From positions 3,411 through 54,365 of the forward strand of contig MNCI01022141.1 in NCBI GenBank assembly GCA_015680685.1: DNA of 50,955 bases, read 5' to 3'. The position numbers and the translations under genes were made by a program. The stretch comes from Gnetum montanum. Its lineage: Eukaryota; Streptophyta; Gnetopsida; Gnetales; Gnetaceae. Shown one piece after another: positions 22,112 through 33,859 of this stretch. Positions within the stretch are counted from its first letter, which is position 1; each line of letters begins with the position of its first letter. A model generated the notes under the pieces. It did not search any database. It saw only the letters and a list, made by a program, of their open reading frames with translations, and was not told the origin of the DNA.

Positions 22112-23043
22112 TGATGAGCAATGAGGTATCCCTACAATCAACCATACAAATACGAGCGTTCATGCACGATCCAGTCAAATTCCGAAGACTAAGTGCTTAT
22201 GTGCCCTTGTGGAACAAGGACGGGTTGGTTAATCGTTATCTTCCCAAACTTACTTGTATGTCATGATTGTATGGTTAAGTAAGCTTGAGGCATATGATTT
22301 TTATAGCTTTTATGTTTTATATCTTGTGCTAGTAAGGGGGGAGAGGGATGACTAAGTGACTAATTTAACTTAACTATTCATTAGCTAGGCTCTAACTAAT
22401 CCTAACACCAGTATCTGCTCCCACTTACCTTACACACCTTGAACTAGTGCAATGCTATTGGGATTACCAAACACTAATCGTTACTAGGTTATCAAGCATT
22501 ACACACATGCTCGAAGTGGTTGTACTAAGTGTGTTTACTTAAAAGAGTAGTAGGGTGAGAGAAAACATTAATTAACTAGGAAAGCATTTAATAATATCAA
22601 TTAACAGTAATTAATCTATTCTAGATGCTACAAGGTTTATCATAAAGTTCATCTTTATTGCCTTACACAAGGTGTTATTAGGTACACAATGCTTGAATAA
22701 AGATCCGTTCACTTTATGACTCCTACTACGGGCATGTAGAAATAATTCTAACTCTAGGATGAAGAAAAGGCAAGAGTTTGGCTAAGGGTGTAACTATCTA
22801 TGTCCAAACCAAGTGCGCCCACCTCTTATTTATAGGTAAGGAGATAGGTCCTGATATTGGGTATCTGGCATCGCATGGTAGGCTCCGATATTGCAAACTT
22901 GATATCACGAATGTGATATTGTGGCCTCGATATCACGGACCTGATATCACGGATGCGATATTGTGGCCTCGATATTGCAAATGCGGTATCGTGAACCTGA
23001 TATTGTGAATGCGATATTGTGGCCTCGATATCACAGTTCATCA
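22112..23043 (-). repeat. 3' LTR of element 2 (932 bp)
   Basis: Bounded by TGATGAG and TTCATCA, with a TATA box (plus-strand TATTTATA at 22827-22834). The minus-strand polypurine tract GGGGATA lies just inside at 23044-23050. U3 has a long 14-bp array. By eye it closely matches the 5' LTR at 31337-32192 apart from array length and mostly transition differences. Confidence 0.9.
22887..23026 (-). repeat. 14-bp GATATC-type array, 10 units, in U3 of element 2 3' LTR
   Basis: Ten consecutive 14-base units run from 22887 to 23026, such as GATATCACGGACCT, GATATCACGGATGC and GATATTGTGGCCTC, followed by a partial unit to the LTR end. The core GATATC is palindromic. The array is directly upstream of the promoter, in enhancer position. 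Related units occur in every other LTR of the family except that of element 1. Confidence 0.9.
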
Positions 23044-24955
23044 TATCCCCTTCACTGAATGAAAACTCGTCCTTGATTTTTGTACAAAATATTGGGAAGG
23101 TATGGGATTATTGACTGAATGACAACTAACAATGGAATGGGAAGATAGACTCAACGTGCCTAGTGAATGAATCAATAAGCATATTACAACATTAGTATTC
23201 CTGACCATTGTGTTGAACACTCATACATAAATGACATCCAGGCCTTCACTTGGTAGCTTGAAGAGAAAGAGAGAGAGAAAGAAGATGAAGCATGTTGTTT
23301 CCAATGCCGAGATTATGCCTTCCATTGTTTATCCATAGCCACATCATCAAACTTGCTCCTTTCATAAACCCTCTAGTTCTGATCCATCCTGAGTGCTTCC
23401 TCCAATCCCAATCCATTATTTGTATGATTGTCATCTACACACACAACACAGTCATGAATGAGCAAGTATAAGTAAACTATAATGTAGTTGATACCTTACC
23501 TCGATATAAAGTGCATTGGCTGGGTTGTGGTTATGGTAGAAACTAGGTTAGAAGTTTATTACTAATAACTATCCAAGGTGTAGGGCTTAGGCAAGTAGTA
23601 GAATGGAGAAATTGAAAAATTTGTGCCAGGGCCCCCACGACTAAGAGCAAACCTCTAGTAACAATAAGATGGAAAAATATAAGGAACAAGAAAGATTGGA
23701 AAAATAACAATAGTAATGCCAATAAAATGGATATAAAAGATGGGGATGAAATGAGAAATGGTTAATTGTAGAGAATGTTTAAGGGAAAGCACTGAACAAT
23801 TGCACCAAAAAAGAATGCCAGTGGGTCCTTCCCAAAGTAGGCTCATGTCCTTTATGCCCTAACAAACCCACAAAACAAAGAGTCCATAGGCTCTAGGAAT
23901 ATCATTTGGAAGCAAGAGTTAAAAACTTACCCACAAGAATTTACTAAAGAAAAAAAATGCATCAACCAAGATACAGATGAATGATAAAACTAGCAATGAG
24001 GTGGAAAATGGAAAGAAAGATGGAGGTAGAGGAGAAAATGGAATGGAATCCCAAGAACAAGGCTATGTAAAGTCCCTTGTGTATTTTATGGTTAATGTGA
24101 CAGAGTAGAACTCATTCCAAATCTAGACTCAAACTAAGCACATCTAGTGACCTCGCATCAATACACTTAGACCAATCCATCCTCATGAAGTAACAAGAAT
24201 GCTTCCACAAAGAGTCACCACCATTCTGCAAAGAGCAAGATGGAGAAGTAGGAAGTGAGAAATGTCCTTAGTTAGAGAGAACCTTCAGGCATGGGTAACA
24301 TGCCTTTCTAGTTCCATAACTAGTGCTTGTAGCCCATATTTCTTTAGTATGTCTAAGGGGTGTGCTTTGAATTCTCACTTTCATTTTTTATTTTATTTTT
24401 GCATGAGAACCACACCATGTAAATACTTATTTTTATTTACTCAACTTCCTAAAATTTGAGTAATGTTAGAATGGCAGATAACCCAAGAAAAAGCATCCAA
24501 GCACCCAAGAGAATGGCCAGCACAAATGTGTCGAATCCCCTTGAAGTCATATCCTTTTCAATTGTTGAGTCTTTCTTTGATTTGAAAAATACCTAGCCAC
24601 CAATTTATTAACAAGTTTACTTAGAAAAAAGGGATTGTACAATTCCAAGCCAAAGGAGACCATAGAGTTGAATGGATGAGTGGATGGCATGGACTCATTA
24701 CCTATTTTACCAAAAGAACCATACCTTAATATCAGAATCATAATTCAAAGGTAAAAATAAAACATTAGTAATCAATAGTATATAATTCAATCCATCATCA
24801 TGAGCACTTATTGGATGATGAATAAAAGTAAATCAAGCAAACAAAGAAATAGTAAAAATGTGAATGATGGTGTAAAACAAAAATAAGAAAAGTTGGAAAA
24901 ATGTGTAAAACAAAAATGTGCTAAACAAAAATTTAAAAAGAACTAAGGGCCTAGA
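23044..24955 (-). other. Non-coding post-pol block of element 2
   Basis: No gene is recognised. It aligns with the blocks of the other copies: GAGTTTTCATTCAGTG at the polypurine side, a GA-rich run (23260-23285), CACAACCCAGCC (minus strand near 23525) and the hairpin at 24358-24418. A T/A-rich stretch (24830-24940) adjoins the end of integrase. Confidence 0.65.
24358..24418 (-). repeat. Conserved post-pol hairpin, element 2
   Basis: The plus strand reads GGTGTGCTTTGAATTCTCAC, a T-rich loop, then GAGAACCACACC. The arms pair GGTGTG and TTCTCA with their complements, leaving a small bulge. The same arms occur at 9961-10020, 19979-20033, 37510-37568 and 39943-40002. Confidence 0.65.
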
Positions 24956-26200
24956 ATGGTTGGCATAGGTGGACACCTCCCCCATGACTAAGTTGGAAGG
25001 AGGAGATATGAAATAGTGAGTAGGGCTGTCCACCAACAGAGGTAGCATGTGTACTAGCTTTCCTAAGCTCATGAAAAGGTTTGGTTTGTTGCACAATGAC
25101 CAATAGTTTCTTGTCTAGGCTCTCAGGTTTGTATATTGTAATGGCCCCTGACAGAAAATTTTCATAAATAATATAAGGTCCTTCCCATTGTATTTGAAAT
25201 TTAGTGCATTGTGGCACATGTGTGGGATTCTAGTAGAGAACCTTATCTCTTGGTTGATATTTAACTTTTCTAATTCTTAGGTCATGACATTGTTTATTGA
25301 ATGCCTTGTGTAATTCGTTAGATGATAGGGTAGCTAGTCAATTCTCATCTAGTAAGTTAAGGGTCATTACCCTTTGTTTTTGTGCTAGATCGAGGTCAAG
25401 GTTAAGGTCACATGCTGTGGATAGTGTATGGATCTTAGTTTGAATAGGGAGTGTCAGAAGCTTCCCATCCACTAACTCATAGAAAGAGTAGCATGTAGGG
25501 ACTTTCCATGTGGAGTGGTATGCCCAAAGAGCATTGTTTAGTTTAGTGCTCCAGTCTTGTCTATACTTACTAATAGTTCTTGTCAATATTTTTGTAATCT
25601 CCCTATTTGTGACCTCTGCTTGACCATTTACTTGGGGGTAGTATGGTGTAGTCAATTTATGCTCAACCCCTAAGTGTTGCATTAATTTCCAAAACGTTGC
25701 ACCTATGAACCATGTACCATCATCTAAAATAAGTGCACAAAGCACACCAAACCTATTCAAAATTTGTTATTGAACAAATCATGTAGCTATAGATGATGTA
25801 CAATCTTTAACAGTAGCTGCTTTGGCCGATTTCGTTAGGTAGTCAATGGTAACTACGATATAAGATTTTTGACTGGAAATTGGTGTAATGGGACCCATAA
25901 AATCAATTCCCCAAATGTCAAAGGGTTCTAATGGTTGAATCCATTGTTGCGGACCCTCCATTCTAGTAGTCATTCCCCCATCACATTGACATCACTCACA
26001 AGATTGGTTGAATTGATGGGCGTCCGAAAATAATGTAGGCCAATAATATCCTACAAGCAAGATCTTGATGGCCGTTCATCTCCTAGCATAATGACCCCCA
26101 CAAGGACCCTCATGAGCATCTTGGAGAACTTGTAGTTGATCTATATCAGGAACACACCATTGAACCAAGCCATCGAGACATACTTTATAAAGTTGTCCAT
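24956..26200 (-). pseudogene. Integrase of element 2 (decayed, catalytic triad kept)
   Basis: On the minus strand: HEGPCGGHYARR zinc-finger half (about 26110-26070), C-E-stop-C-Q at about 25995, then GPQQWIQPLEPFDIWGIDFMGP with the first catalytic Asp, DDGTWF with the second, and NGQAEVTN with Glu (about 25620). The GPY/F module QWEGPYIIYENFLSGAITI is at about 25190-25125. It would insert the cDNA into the nuclear genome. Unlike element 3, the D,D,E triad is intact, but stops and shifts interrupt the frame. Confidence 0.85.
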
Positions 26201-26399
26201 TGATCTCCATAAAGTACTTAGCTCTATGAAGAAACTGTTATTTCTTCTTAAGGTCTAACTCTTGTGGTGTTTGTTGGATAAGGAGATAGGTAAGAATGCT
26301 ACTATACTAGTTTTTCTCCATGGGTGATTGATTATTCACTACACCAGCAAAGAGGAATTCATCAAGAAAATGATTTAAAATTGGATACTCATCCTCTTT

Positions 26400-27960
26400 A
26401 TTGTCCCATCGCAACTAAGATAAATGATCAACAATGACATTCTCAGTGCGTTAGTGATTGATCATCATTAAATCGAACTCTTGTAAGATTATAAGTCATC
26501 GTATGATACAACGACTTACCTTTGGCTTATTCATGAGGAACTAGATTGCACTATGATCATATGTACATATATTTTATATTCCAATACATAGTGTCTAAAA
26601 TTTTCTAGTGCAAACACTACAACCATTAATTCTTTCTTTGTGGTAGTGTAGTTAAGTTGTGCACTAGCGATACTTCTAATTGCATAGTGGATCTAATAAG
26701 GGTGTTTCTAGTCATGTAACTGTGTAAGTATGGCTTCTAAGGCATAGTTGGATGCATCAGTTATGATATCGAATGGTTTGGACCAGTCAGGAGCTTGTAG
26801 AATGGGTGTTTCTACTAGCTTTTTTTTTCAAAGTTTGGAAAGATAATTTGCATTCCCTAGTCCATTTGAAAGGTATGTCCTTTTTTGTTAATTCTACCAA
26901 TGGTTTAGAAACCTTTGAAAGGTTCTCAATAAATCTCCTATAGTAGCCAGTGTGTCCAAGGAATGATCAAATATCTTTGACAGTTTTTGGTTGATGGGTA
27001 ATTCCTTGGATAACTTTGATTTTCTCATGGTCTACTTCTATCTCTGTGTGTGAGATTTTATTCCCTAGTACTATGCCTTCTTGGACCATCAAATGGCTTT
27101 TCTACTAGTTGAGCCTTAAATTGGTTTCTATACATCTTTTTAGCACTTGCTCTAACCAGTCCAAGGCTTGATCAAAGTTTGCTCCATAAGTGGAGAAGTC
27201 ATCCATGAATACCTCCACACTATTTCCTATCTACTATTGGAATATGGTTAGAACTAATTGTTGAAATCTTGTAGCGGCATTGCACAAGCCAAACAACATC
27301 TATTTGTATGTGAATATTCCCCAAGGATTGGTGAACATAGTTTTGGCTTCGTCTTCTAGGGCTATCTGTATTTGGTTGTATCCACTATATCCATCTAGAA
27401 AACTATAGTAGTGATGCCCTATGATGGTTTCTAAGACTTGGTTTACAAATGGCAATGGAAAGTGATCTTTGAATATTTCCATATTTAGTAACTTGAAATC
27501 TATGCACACCCTCCATTTGCCTTCCTTTTTAGGCACTATAACTAAGGGGCTAACCCATTTGCTCTCAGCAATGGTGTATATGAACCCAACCTTAAGAAGT
27601 TGTTTGATTTTCTCCTTAACTACTTGCTTTAGCTTTGGGTTCAATCACCTCTGTAGTTGTCTTCGAGGCTTCATGGAGGGATCGGTGTAAATTATATGTT
27701 GGAATATCCTAGGATCTATTCCAATTAATTTAGGATATGACCAAGTGAAGGCTTTCAACCATTTATTTATTACCTTCAATAGTCTCTCTTTTTTTTTGAA
27801 GAGCAAGATTAGCATTGATAATTACCTATTTTTCATTTTTGAGAAACGTGTATTCCATACCAGTGGGCAATGGTTTCAGCTCAAGCGGCTCCTGCTTAAA
27901 TTTCTCAAGGATTTCCAACTTTCCCCAGTTGATATTTCCAAGGCTAAGACTTGGAAGTTG
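26400..27960 (-). pseudogene. Reverse transcriptase and RNase H of element 2
   Basis: On the minus strand: pre-RT stretch (about 27960-27650), then KLKQVVKEKIKQLLKVGFIY, SKWVSPLVIVPKK, WRVCIDFKLLNM, DHFPLPFVNQVLE, FLDGYSGYNQIQI, FGLCNAA and FMDDFSTYG (about 27200; both catalytic Asp kept). RNase H follows, with TDASNYALEAILTQ and YTTTKKELMVVVFALENFRHYVL (about 26780-26580). Some conserved Trp and Gln codons are stops, the usual decay seen here. The motif set is close to Athila RT. Confidence 0.88.
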
Positions 27961-28079
27961 GTGATGGACTTACTCTAATATGTCTATGCTATCAATGTAA
28001 GTGCAAGTCAAACCCTTAGTTGATTCCCTGCATATGATTGAATTGCTTTCTTGATCAATTATCAGCCACTAGGTACCTT

Positions 28080-28760
28080 CCTATCATGTGGCTGTTGCAT
28101 ACAAGAATCTTTGTATGTTGATCACTTGTGCACACTGATTGCATGCAAGTAATGTAAAACTTTGCACAAACCATGACCTCTGCATGCAATTACACCCTAT
28201 GTCATTGTATGTGATGCATGGAACTTTCTTCTTCTCAATCTTTCCGAATGTATTTTCTTTTGATATTTCTAGGGAAAGATCATGGATTCCTAGGTGTGCG
28301 TTGATGGTGCTTAGCCATGCCCTTCCCATTATGATTTGGAAGTCCCCCTTATTGTTGTTTAGTTGAATCACTAGGAAGTTAGCTAGGTACAACCACCCAT
28401 AAACAGTGGTGACAATGTCCTCCACTAGTCCCAATGGGATAGTGATGGACTAGTTGGCTAGCTCTAAATAGATATTGCTCTTTTTCAATTTAGGCAGGTT
28501 CCAAGCCTTGTACATTTCTTGAGAGATTAAATTGACACTGGAACCTGAATCCAAAAGAGCTTTGCATGGCTTATTCCCAGTGATTTTTAGATATATCAAA
28601 GGACTCCTAGGATTAGAGAATTTCCTAGGAAGATGACTAGCTTTTATCCAATCGATGGCGGCATGAGTTAACATGACCATATGCATTGAGCGTTGTTTTT
28701 GGGCTGAAGGGAGCTCTAAAGTTTCAAGTGATAGTGAGGCATTTGAAGAATCAGCCACTT
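28080..28760 (-). pseudogene. Aspartic protease of element 2
   Basis: On the minus strand: linker, then PRSPLIYLKITGNKPCKALL, DSGSSVNLISQEMY with the catalytic Asp kept (about 28540), LVEDIVTTVYGWLYLANFLV and IIMGRAWLSTINAHLG (about 28340-28300). It would cleave the polyprotein in the particle. Among the three copies here only this one keeps DSG. The domain is mostly open across about 200 codons with few stops. Confidence 0.85.
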
Positions 28761-29229
28761 GTGATTACAAAGGCTTAGTTGGACTATTGGTTCTAAAGAA
28801 AGGTCTTTTCTTCATGCGTTTTTCAAAACCAATAGTAGGTTAAGGGTTAATAGCCCTTGTGGCATTATGTTACTATAGCTAGGTAGGAAGTTCACCTTAC
28901 ATAGCTAGAGTAGGTGATAGTGGAGTTAAGGGTGCAATAGGTGCAACCAGATGAGAAGGATGATCTGTTTGTGAAACATCACCCCTAGGGGAAGGAGTCC
29001 TATAATACTCATGAGCTTGGTAGTGAGGTTGATAAGTAACATGACCAATAGAGTCACATGGAGAGATTGGCTGCTACATGTGATATCCATACAGGTCAAG
29101 TTTCCAGTAAGGATACTGTTGCCTTGGTGGTGGCATTCCCCATGATTGTGGGTACTACCATTGTTGATATTTCTTGATCGATTATGGTGGAGTTCCACTT
29201 AGATAATATGTTAAGGGTTGTGGAATTGT

Positions 29230-31205
29230 CTTAAGTTACCTTGAGGATAAGGTAACCCTTGGGGTGTTTACCTTTTGTTCAATCATGGGTTGAGTGCATA
29301 CACCCCCAAACTTTTGAAGATGTGAGATTATAGGGCAACATCCCTTAGGATGGTCATATTGGCATATCTCACATCCATTATCATTGTCTGTATCTGAATC
29401 CACAACCTCTTCCATGATGGCAACTTTGCCCTTACCCTTGCTATGTGCATGTTTAGTTTTTCTCTTTTTTTCTTTTTCGTGATCACTACCTTGCTCTCTA
29501 GACTCCTCTACTATTTTGAGAACACTTTGAAATCTATTATCTAGGGATTCCCACATTTGTTCTACCTTTGTCAATACTTCTGATGTCAACTTTTGGATAG
29601 GAAAATTTTTCCAATTCACCATCTCTTCAAGTGATGACTCTTCTTCATCCTCTCAAAATCTTACTTCCCTCTTCTAGAGGGAAGGGTCTCTGTTATATTC
29701 CTTCTCACTCTCTCTTTTCCTTAGCTCACCTTCTTCCTTAGTAACATGCTCCAACAATCTTTAAACTTGATAAGTCCTAAGCTTAGATAACCTTCCTTGG
29801 GCATACGTCCTACGGGTTCTTCATGTTTCATGCTTAAGCCCATCTATGAGATGGCGTAGTTGATCCCTTTGCAGATAACCATGGCTAGGACAACGATGTA
29901 ATAGTGCATAATATTAGCCCATGGTAGCATCCAAGGGTTCATGGCCTCCTTGTTTCCATCCTTGGATTTTCTTTTGTAGGTTAGACACTTAGGAGTACAT
30001 TTGATACTTGTCGTTGAACAATTCTAACATGGTACTCCACCTACGAATGGATTCTAATTCTAAGGATTAGTACTATCTTTCCACTTCTTTGACTAGTGTC
30101 CATGGAAACAACTTAAGTTTTTTCCATTCACTTTCTATGTTTTGTATGGAACATGCATCATGAAATGCTTATAGATGATTTTGAGGATCAGTGTTGTATC
30201 CCCCTTCAAATCATGGGATCTTGTTCATGTCTAATCTCTTGATCCTACTATCTTTTTGGTGCCTTCTTGGGATTCTAATAGCCTTAGTTATGTCTAACAT
30301 ACTTCGAGTAGCGAGAAGGGGTTTGTCGTGATCATCCCATTTGTGATGTCTATGATGCCTATGTTGTTCCCTACTCTCCCTTCTTTCACAGTGTGTTTCT
30401 CTAGAGTGCCCTCATTCCTTTCTTGGCTATTTTATTTATGACTCTCATTTCACCTACCCTTATCCTCATGGTCCTTTTCCTTGTGATTGCATCTAGATCT
30501 TGAAGGAGAGGGTGAAGGAGATGATGAAGGTGAAAAATAAGAAGGACTATCACCATGTTGCCTACTTCCTTCTCTTCAATGGTCGTATCCATGATTGCAG
30601 TTACAATCGGAATGTCCATCCTTGCCATGTGTTCGTGTTCCTTTTTTAGACAATTTATGTCTATTTGTACTAGAATCTTGGTTATGGATAGTTGAGTAAA
30701 GATTTTGATACATAACCCCTTGACCGAAGTCAATGAGAGGAACATCATTATGTGGGTGATTCCTTGAGGTAGGTTCACCACCCTCATTTTCACTTAGGAC
30801 ATGTGGGATGTTTTATGACAACTTTTCCTTCACAGATGCATGACATCTCTCCTATTGTAAGTCCCTTTGACATTGTGCCTCCATGGGTCAATACCCTCTC
30901 GAGTCATCATCATGCACAATGTACTCTACCTATAAGTGTTTCATGCCAATTCGTGTAAGATCACAAAGAAGCATGCCCAGGACTGAACGATCGAGAGGTA
31001 ATACTATGTTACCTTTTAAATCTTGCCAATGCAGTTTTTCATCCTAGTGGAGGATAAAGGTGAAGTTTGGTACATACTCATTGGGATGAACATATACCAT
31101 GTGAAACTATTTAGGGACTAGTGGATTATCATGTGTACTACACCTCTGATTGTTCCCTATATCAGACCTAGGCAGTGAAACACTTTCGTATGAAGAAGGA
31201 GACAT
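29230..31205 (-). pseudogene. Gag of element 2
   Basis: The start codon at 31205 (MSPSSYESVSLPRS) is shared with element 0 and lies about 130 bases after the LTR. In order: N-terminal unknown region, His/Ser/Arg-rich low-complexity stretch (about 30600-30480), then the PF03732-like core (FEGG, LFPWTLVKEVERQY, ELFNDKYQMYS, YYALLHRCPSHG, about 30240-29860), a Lys-rich segment, and a knuckle CEICQYDHPKGCC (about 29376-29334) of the C-X2-C-X3-H-X4-C type used by Athila-like Gags. It would form the particle. Several stops are present. Confidence 0.82.
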
Positions 31206-31318
31206 GATTGTATATTCAGTGTGCAATGTATTATTTTCTTTTCTTAACCAACCCTAAGGGTTCATTCCAATGATGTGAATGATTTCCTATGTTCTAATTA
31301 GCACACAAACAACTAAGT

Positions 31319-31335
31319 CCCTAGAAATGGCACTA
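31319..31335 (-). other. Primer-binding site of element 2, tRNA-Asp type
   Basis: The minus strand reads TAGTGCCATTTCTAGGG one base inside the LTR, matching the complement of the tRNA-Asp 3' end at 11 of 17 positions, five of the six differences being transitions. Together with the site of element 0, every position of the intact complement is kept in at least one copy except those typical of CpG decay. Confidence 0.62.
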
Positions 31336-32073
31336 ATGATGAGTAGTGAGGTATCCCTATGCTCAACCATATGAAAACAAGCATCCACGCATGATTCTAG
31401 TCAAATTTCAAGGACTAAGTGCTTATGCACCCTTGTGGAACAAGGATGAGTTGGTTAATCGGTGTCTTCCCAAACTTACTTGTATGTCATGATTGTATGG
31501 TTAAGTAAGCTTGAGGCATAATATTTTTATAGCTTTTATGTTTTATATCTTATGCTAGTAAGGAGGGAGAGAGATGACTAAGTGACTAATTTAACTTAAC
31601 TATTCATTAGCTAGGCTCTAACTAATCCTAACACCAGTATCCGTTCCCACTTGTTGTACACACCCTGAACTAGTGCAACGCTACTAGGATTGCCAAATGC
31701 TAATTGTTACTAGGTTACCAAGTGTTACACACATGCTCGAAGCAGTCGTACTAAGTGTATTTACTTAAGAGAGTTGTAGGGTGAGAGAAAACATTAATTA
31801 ACTAGGAAAACATTTAATAACATTAGTTAACATTAATTAATCTATTCTGGATGCTACAAGGTTTATAATAAAGTTCATCTTTATTGTCATACACAAGGTG
31901 TGCTCAGGTACACAATGCTCAGTAAAGTTTATCTTTATTGTCATACAAGATCCATTCACTTTATGGCTCCTACTGTGGGCACACAGAAATAATTCTAACT
32001 CTGGGAGGGAGAAAAGGCAAGATTTTGGCTAAGGGTCTAACTATCTATGTCCAAACCAAGTGCACCCACCTCT

Positions 32074-32081
32074 TATTTATA
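32074..32081 (-). promoter_or_regulatory. TATA box of the element 2 5' LTR
   Basis: TATAAATA on the minus strand, preceded upstream by the 14-bp GATATC units (32134-32175) and followed by GAGG. The same box with the same spacing is in the LTRs at 2494, 17805, 22112 and 48893, and as CTATAAATAC at 17222 and 38840. It probably directs the genomic transcript. Confidence 0.6.
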
Positions 32082-32133
32082 GGAAAGGAAATAGGTCCCG
32101 ATATCAAGTATCCAACATTGCATGGTAGGATCT

Positions 32134-32175
32134 GATATCACAGACCCAATATCACGGATGCGATATCATGACCCC
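32134..32175 (-). repeat. 14-bp GATATC-type array, 3 units, in U3 of element 2 5' LTR
   Basis: The units are GATATCACAGACCC, AATATCACGGATGC and GATATCATGACCCC, followed by the terminal partial unit. This is seven fewer than in the 3' LTR of the same element. Confidence 0.85.
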
Positions 32176-32192
32176 GATATCATGGTTCATCA

Positions 32193-32695
32193 CATAGCTT
32201 GCAATTAGGCTAGCTAAGGTCTTTCTAGAATGAGGTTGAATACTAGTGTCTCCTCTACCACCAGGAGATCGACTGTTGTAGGGAATTACTTCCCTGCCAC
32301 AAAATCTAAGGAAATGGAACCTTTGACCATAACCTATGATCCATTGAAGGATTTAAGGGATGAGATCATGGTATGTTGCATTTGTTTTGTTAGGCCTAAG
32401 CATTCAACAATGATATAGGGTATGACATTGGTTGCCACCCCATTGTCTATGTGCTTCCTATGCACTTTATATTGTCCAACCCATATGGTTATAAAGAGAG
32501 GCACCTTGGTTACTTCATTGTTTTGGGGGTTTTTCTTGACTTCACTATCATGAAACATCAACGATGTTGACTTTGATTCTTTGGAAAAAGAGGATACCAT
32601 GACTACATGGATAGACTCTTCATTAGCAAGGATGTCCTTGCTAATAGGGATGGAGGTAAAAATCTTAACCAATGCCTCATGGTGGGTAGAAAAAA
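32193..32695 (-). pseudogene. Tat-like protease, upstream half (element H)
   Basis: The minus-strand frame shows EALVKIFTSIPISKDI, a lead-in typical of Tat-type polyproteins, then KVHRKHIDNGVATNVIPYI with the catalytic D-N-G loop (usual DNGSSLNVMP), SLKSFNGS and FNLILERP (usual YNAILGRPWL). This is a different lineage from the Athila-type proteases of the window. The frame stops at 32193 where element 2 begins and continues at 22111. A few stops occur at Trp/Gln positions. The right end meets gag sequence of element 3 at about 32700. Confidence 0.75.
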
Positions 32696-33139
32696 GTCAT
32701 GACCAAGTCATAAAAGTTCACTCTTCTAGTCATGTTGCTACTTACCAACCTCACCACTACCCTCCTGAAGTTGACCAACTATCATATGCAAGGAGGAATA
32801 CCACCTACTATCCTCATGCTCCTCCTATTCCTACACCTACTCATCTACCTCCTGCATAGCTACCACTTACTCCATCCATGTAGGGTGAATTGCCTACCCA
32901 ACCATAGTAAAGAAATTCTATGAGGGTGATTAATCTACAATTGGTTAGCCAACCAAATGGGTCGGAACCACAATTAAAGAAAAGACCCTTCTTCTAACCT
33001 TGCAATTCCACCAAATTCCTTAGACACACTAGTGGTTACTAGCCTTGCTCCTTCACCTTCGTCTACATCACCTTTATTACATTCCCTGCCAAATCAAAAT
33101 CCCTCTCTTGTCCATACCATGATGTTGACCCATGTTGTA

Positions 33140-33640
33140 TCTGATTAGATTCAAGCTGGTAACGTAGCCAGAAAGTTAGCTAATCCTGAGAGTCCCTTAG
33201 TATATTTGCAAATTGCTGGGAATGAGCCTTGTAAAGCTCTTCTTAACTCTTGTTCCAGTGTTAATCTGATCTCACATGAGATGTACACTACATGGAACCT
33301 TCCTTCCTTGAAGAAGAGCAACATCAGGTTGGAGCTGGTAGACCAATCCGTCACTGTTCCATTAGAACTAGTAGAAGACATCATGACCACTATTTGTGGA
33401 TGATCATATCCTACCAACTTTCTAGTGATCAAGGTGGAGAACTACAAGGGGGACCTTCCAATTATTATGGGAATGGCATGGTTAAGCACTATTGATGCCA
33501 AAATGGGCATTATAGATATTTCCTTAGAGATATCCAAAGAAAATAAATTTGGGAAGATTACGACGAAGAGGTTTCCATGTATTACATATAGCGATTTAGG
33601 GTGCCATTGTGTGTAGAAGCTATGGTTAGTGAAGTGAACA
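33140..33640 (+). pseudogene. Decayed protease of element 3
   Basis: NEPCKALLNSCSSVNLISHEM (33220-33285) is the catalytic loop with Asp changed to Asn and Gly to Cys. It is followed by LVEDIMTTICG, NFLVIKVENYKGDLPIIMG and MAWLSTIDAKMG (about 33470). The domain is largely open but dead. The gag-derived Pro-rich linker precedes it. Confidence 0.82.
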
Positions 33641-33859
33641 TCTATATTTTCATGTAAGTGATGTCCATCAAAAACTGAAATCCAAAGATGTCTATACATG
33701 GTAGCCACAAAACAAGAAGGCACCTAGTGGCTAATAGCTGATTCTAGTAATAGTACATTGTGCATGGAACCTACTAAGGACCTAACATGTGATTATGTTA
33801 CAAGTATGGATGAATTCAAGCAAATTCATCACCAACTCTTCAAGGGAGTAAATGATGAT

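Larger units (their letters stand above)
22112..32192 (-). mobile_element. Element 2: full-length Athila-type Ty3/gypsy element
   Basis: This is the only copy with both LTRs in the window (5' LTR 32192 to 31337, 3' LTR 23043 to 22112), 10,081 bp in all. Minus-strand order: LTR, primer-binding site, gag, protease, RT, RNase H, integrase, post-pol block, polypurine tract, LTR. The flanks CACGG (22107-22111) and CATAG (32193-32197) are a plausible decayed 5-bp target duplication. Removing the element lets a Tat-like protease frame continue. The catalytic residues are better kept than in elements 1 and 3, but stops are still frequent, so it is not autonomous. Confidence 0.93.
31337..32192 (-). 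repeat. 5' LTR of element 2 (856 bp)
   Basis: Bounded by TGATGAG and TTCATCA. It shares with the 3' LTR long blocks such as CTAACTAATCCTAACACCAG. A small duplication of AAAGTTCATCTTTATTGTCA is seen at about 31873 and 31924. U3 has only three full 14-bp units (32134-32175). Confidence 0.9.

Noticed and set aside
22778-23044. Open frames on both strands with repeated ILWPRY- or HIRDI-like peptides
   Set aside because: They are translations of the 14-bp GATATC array in an LTR.
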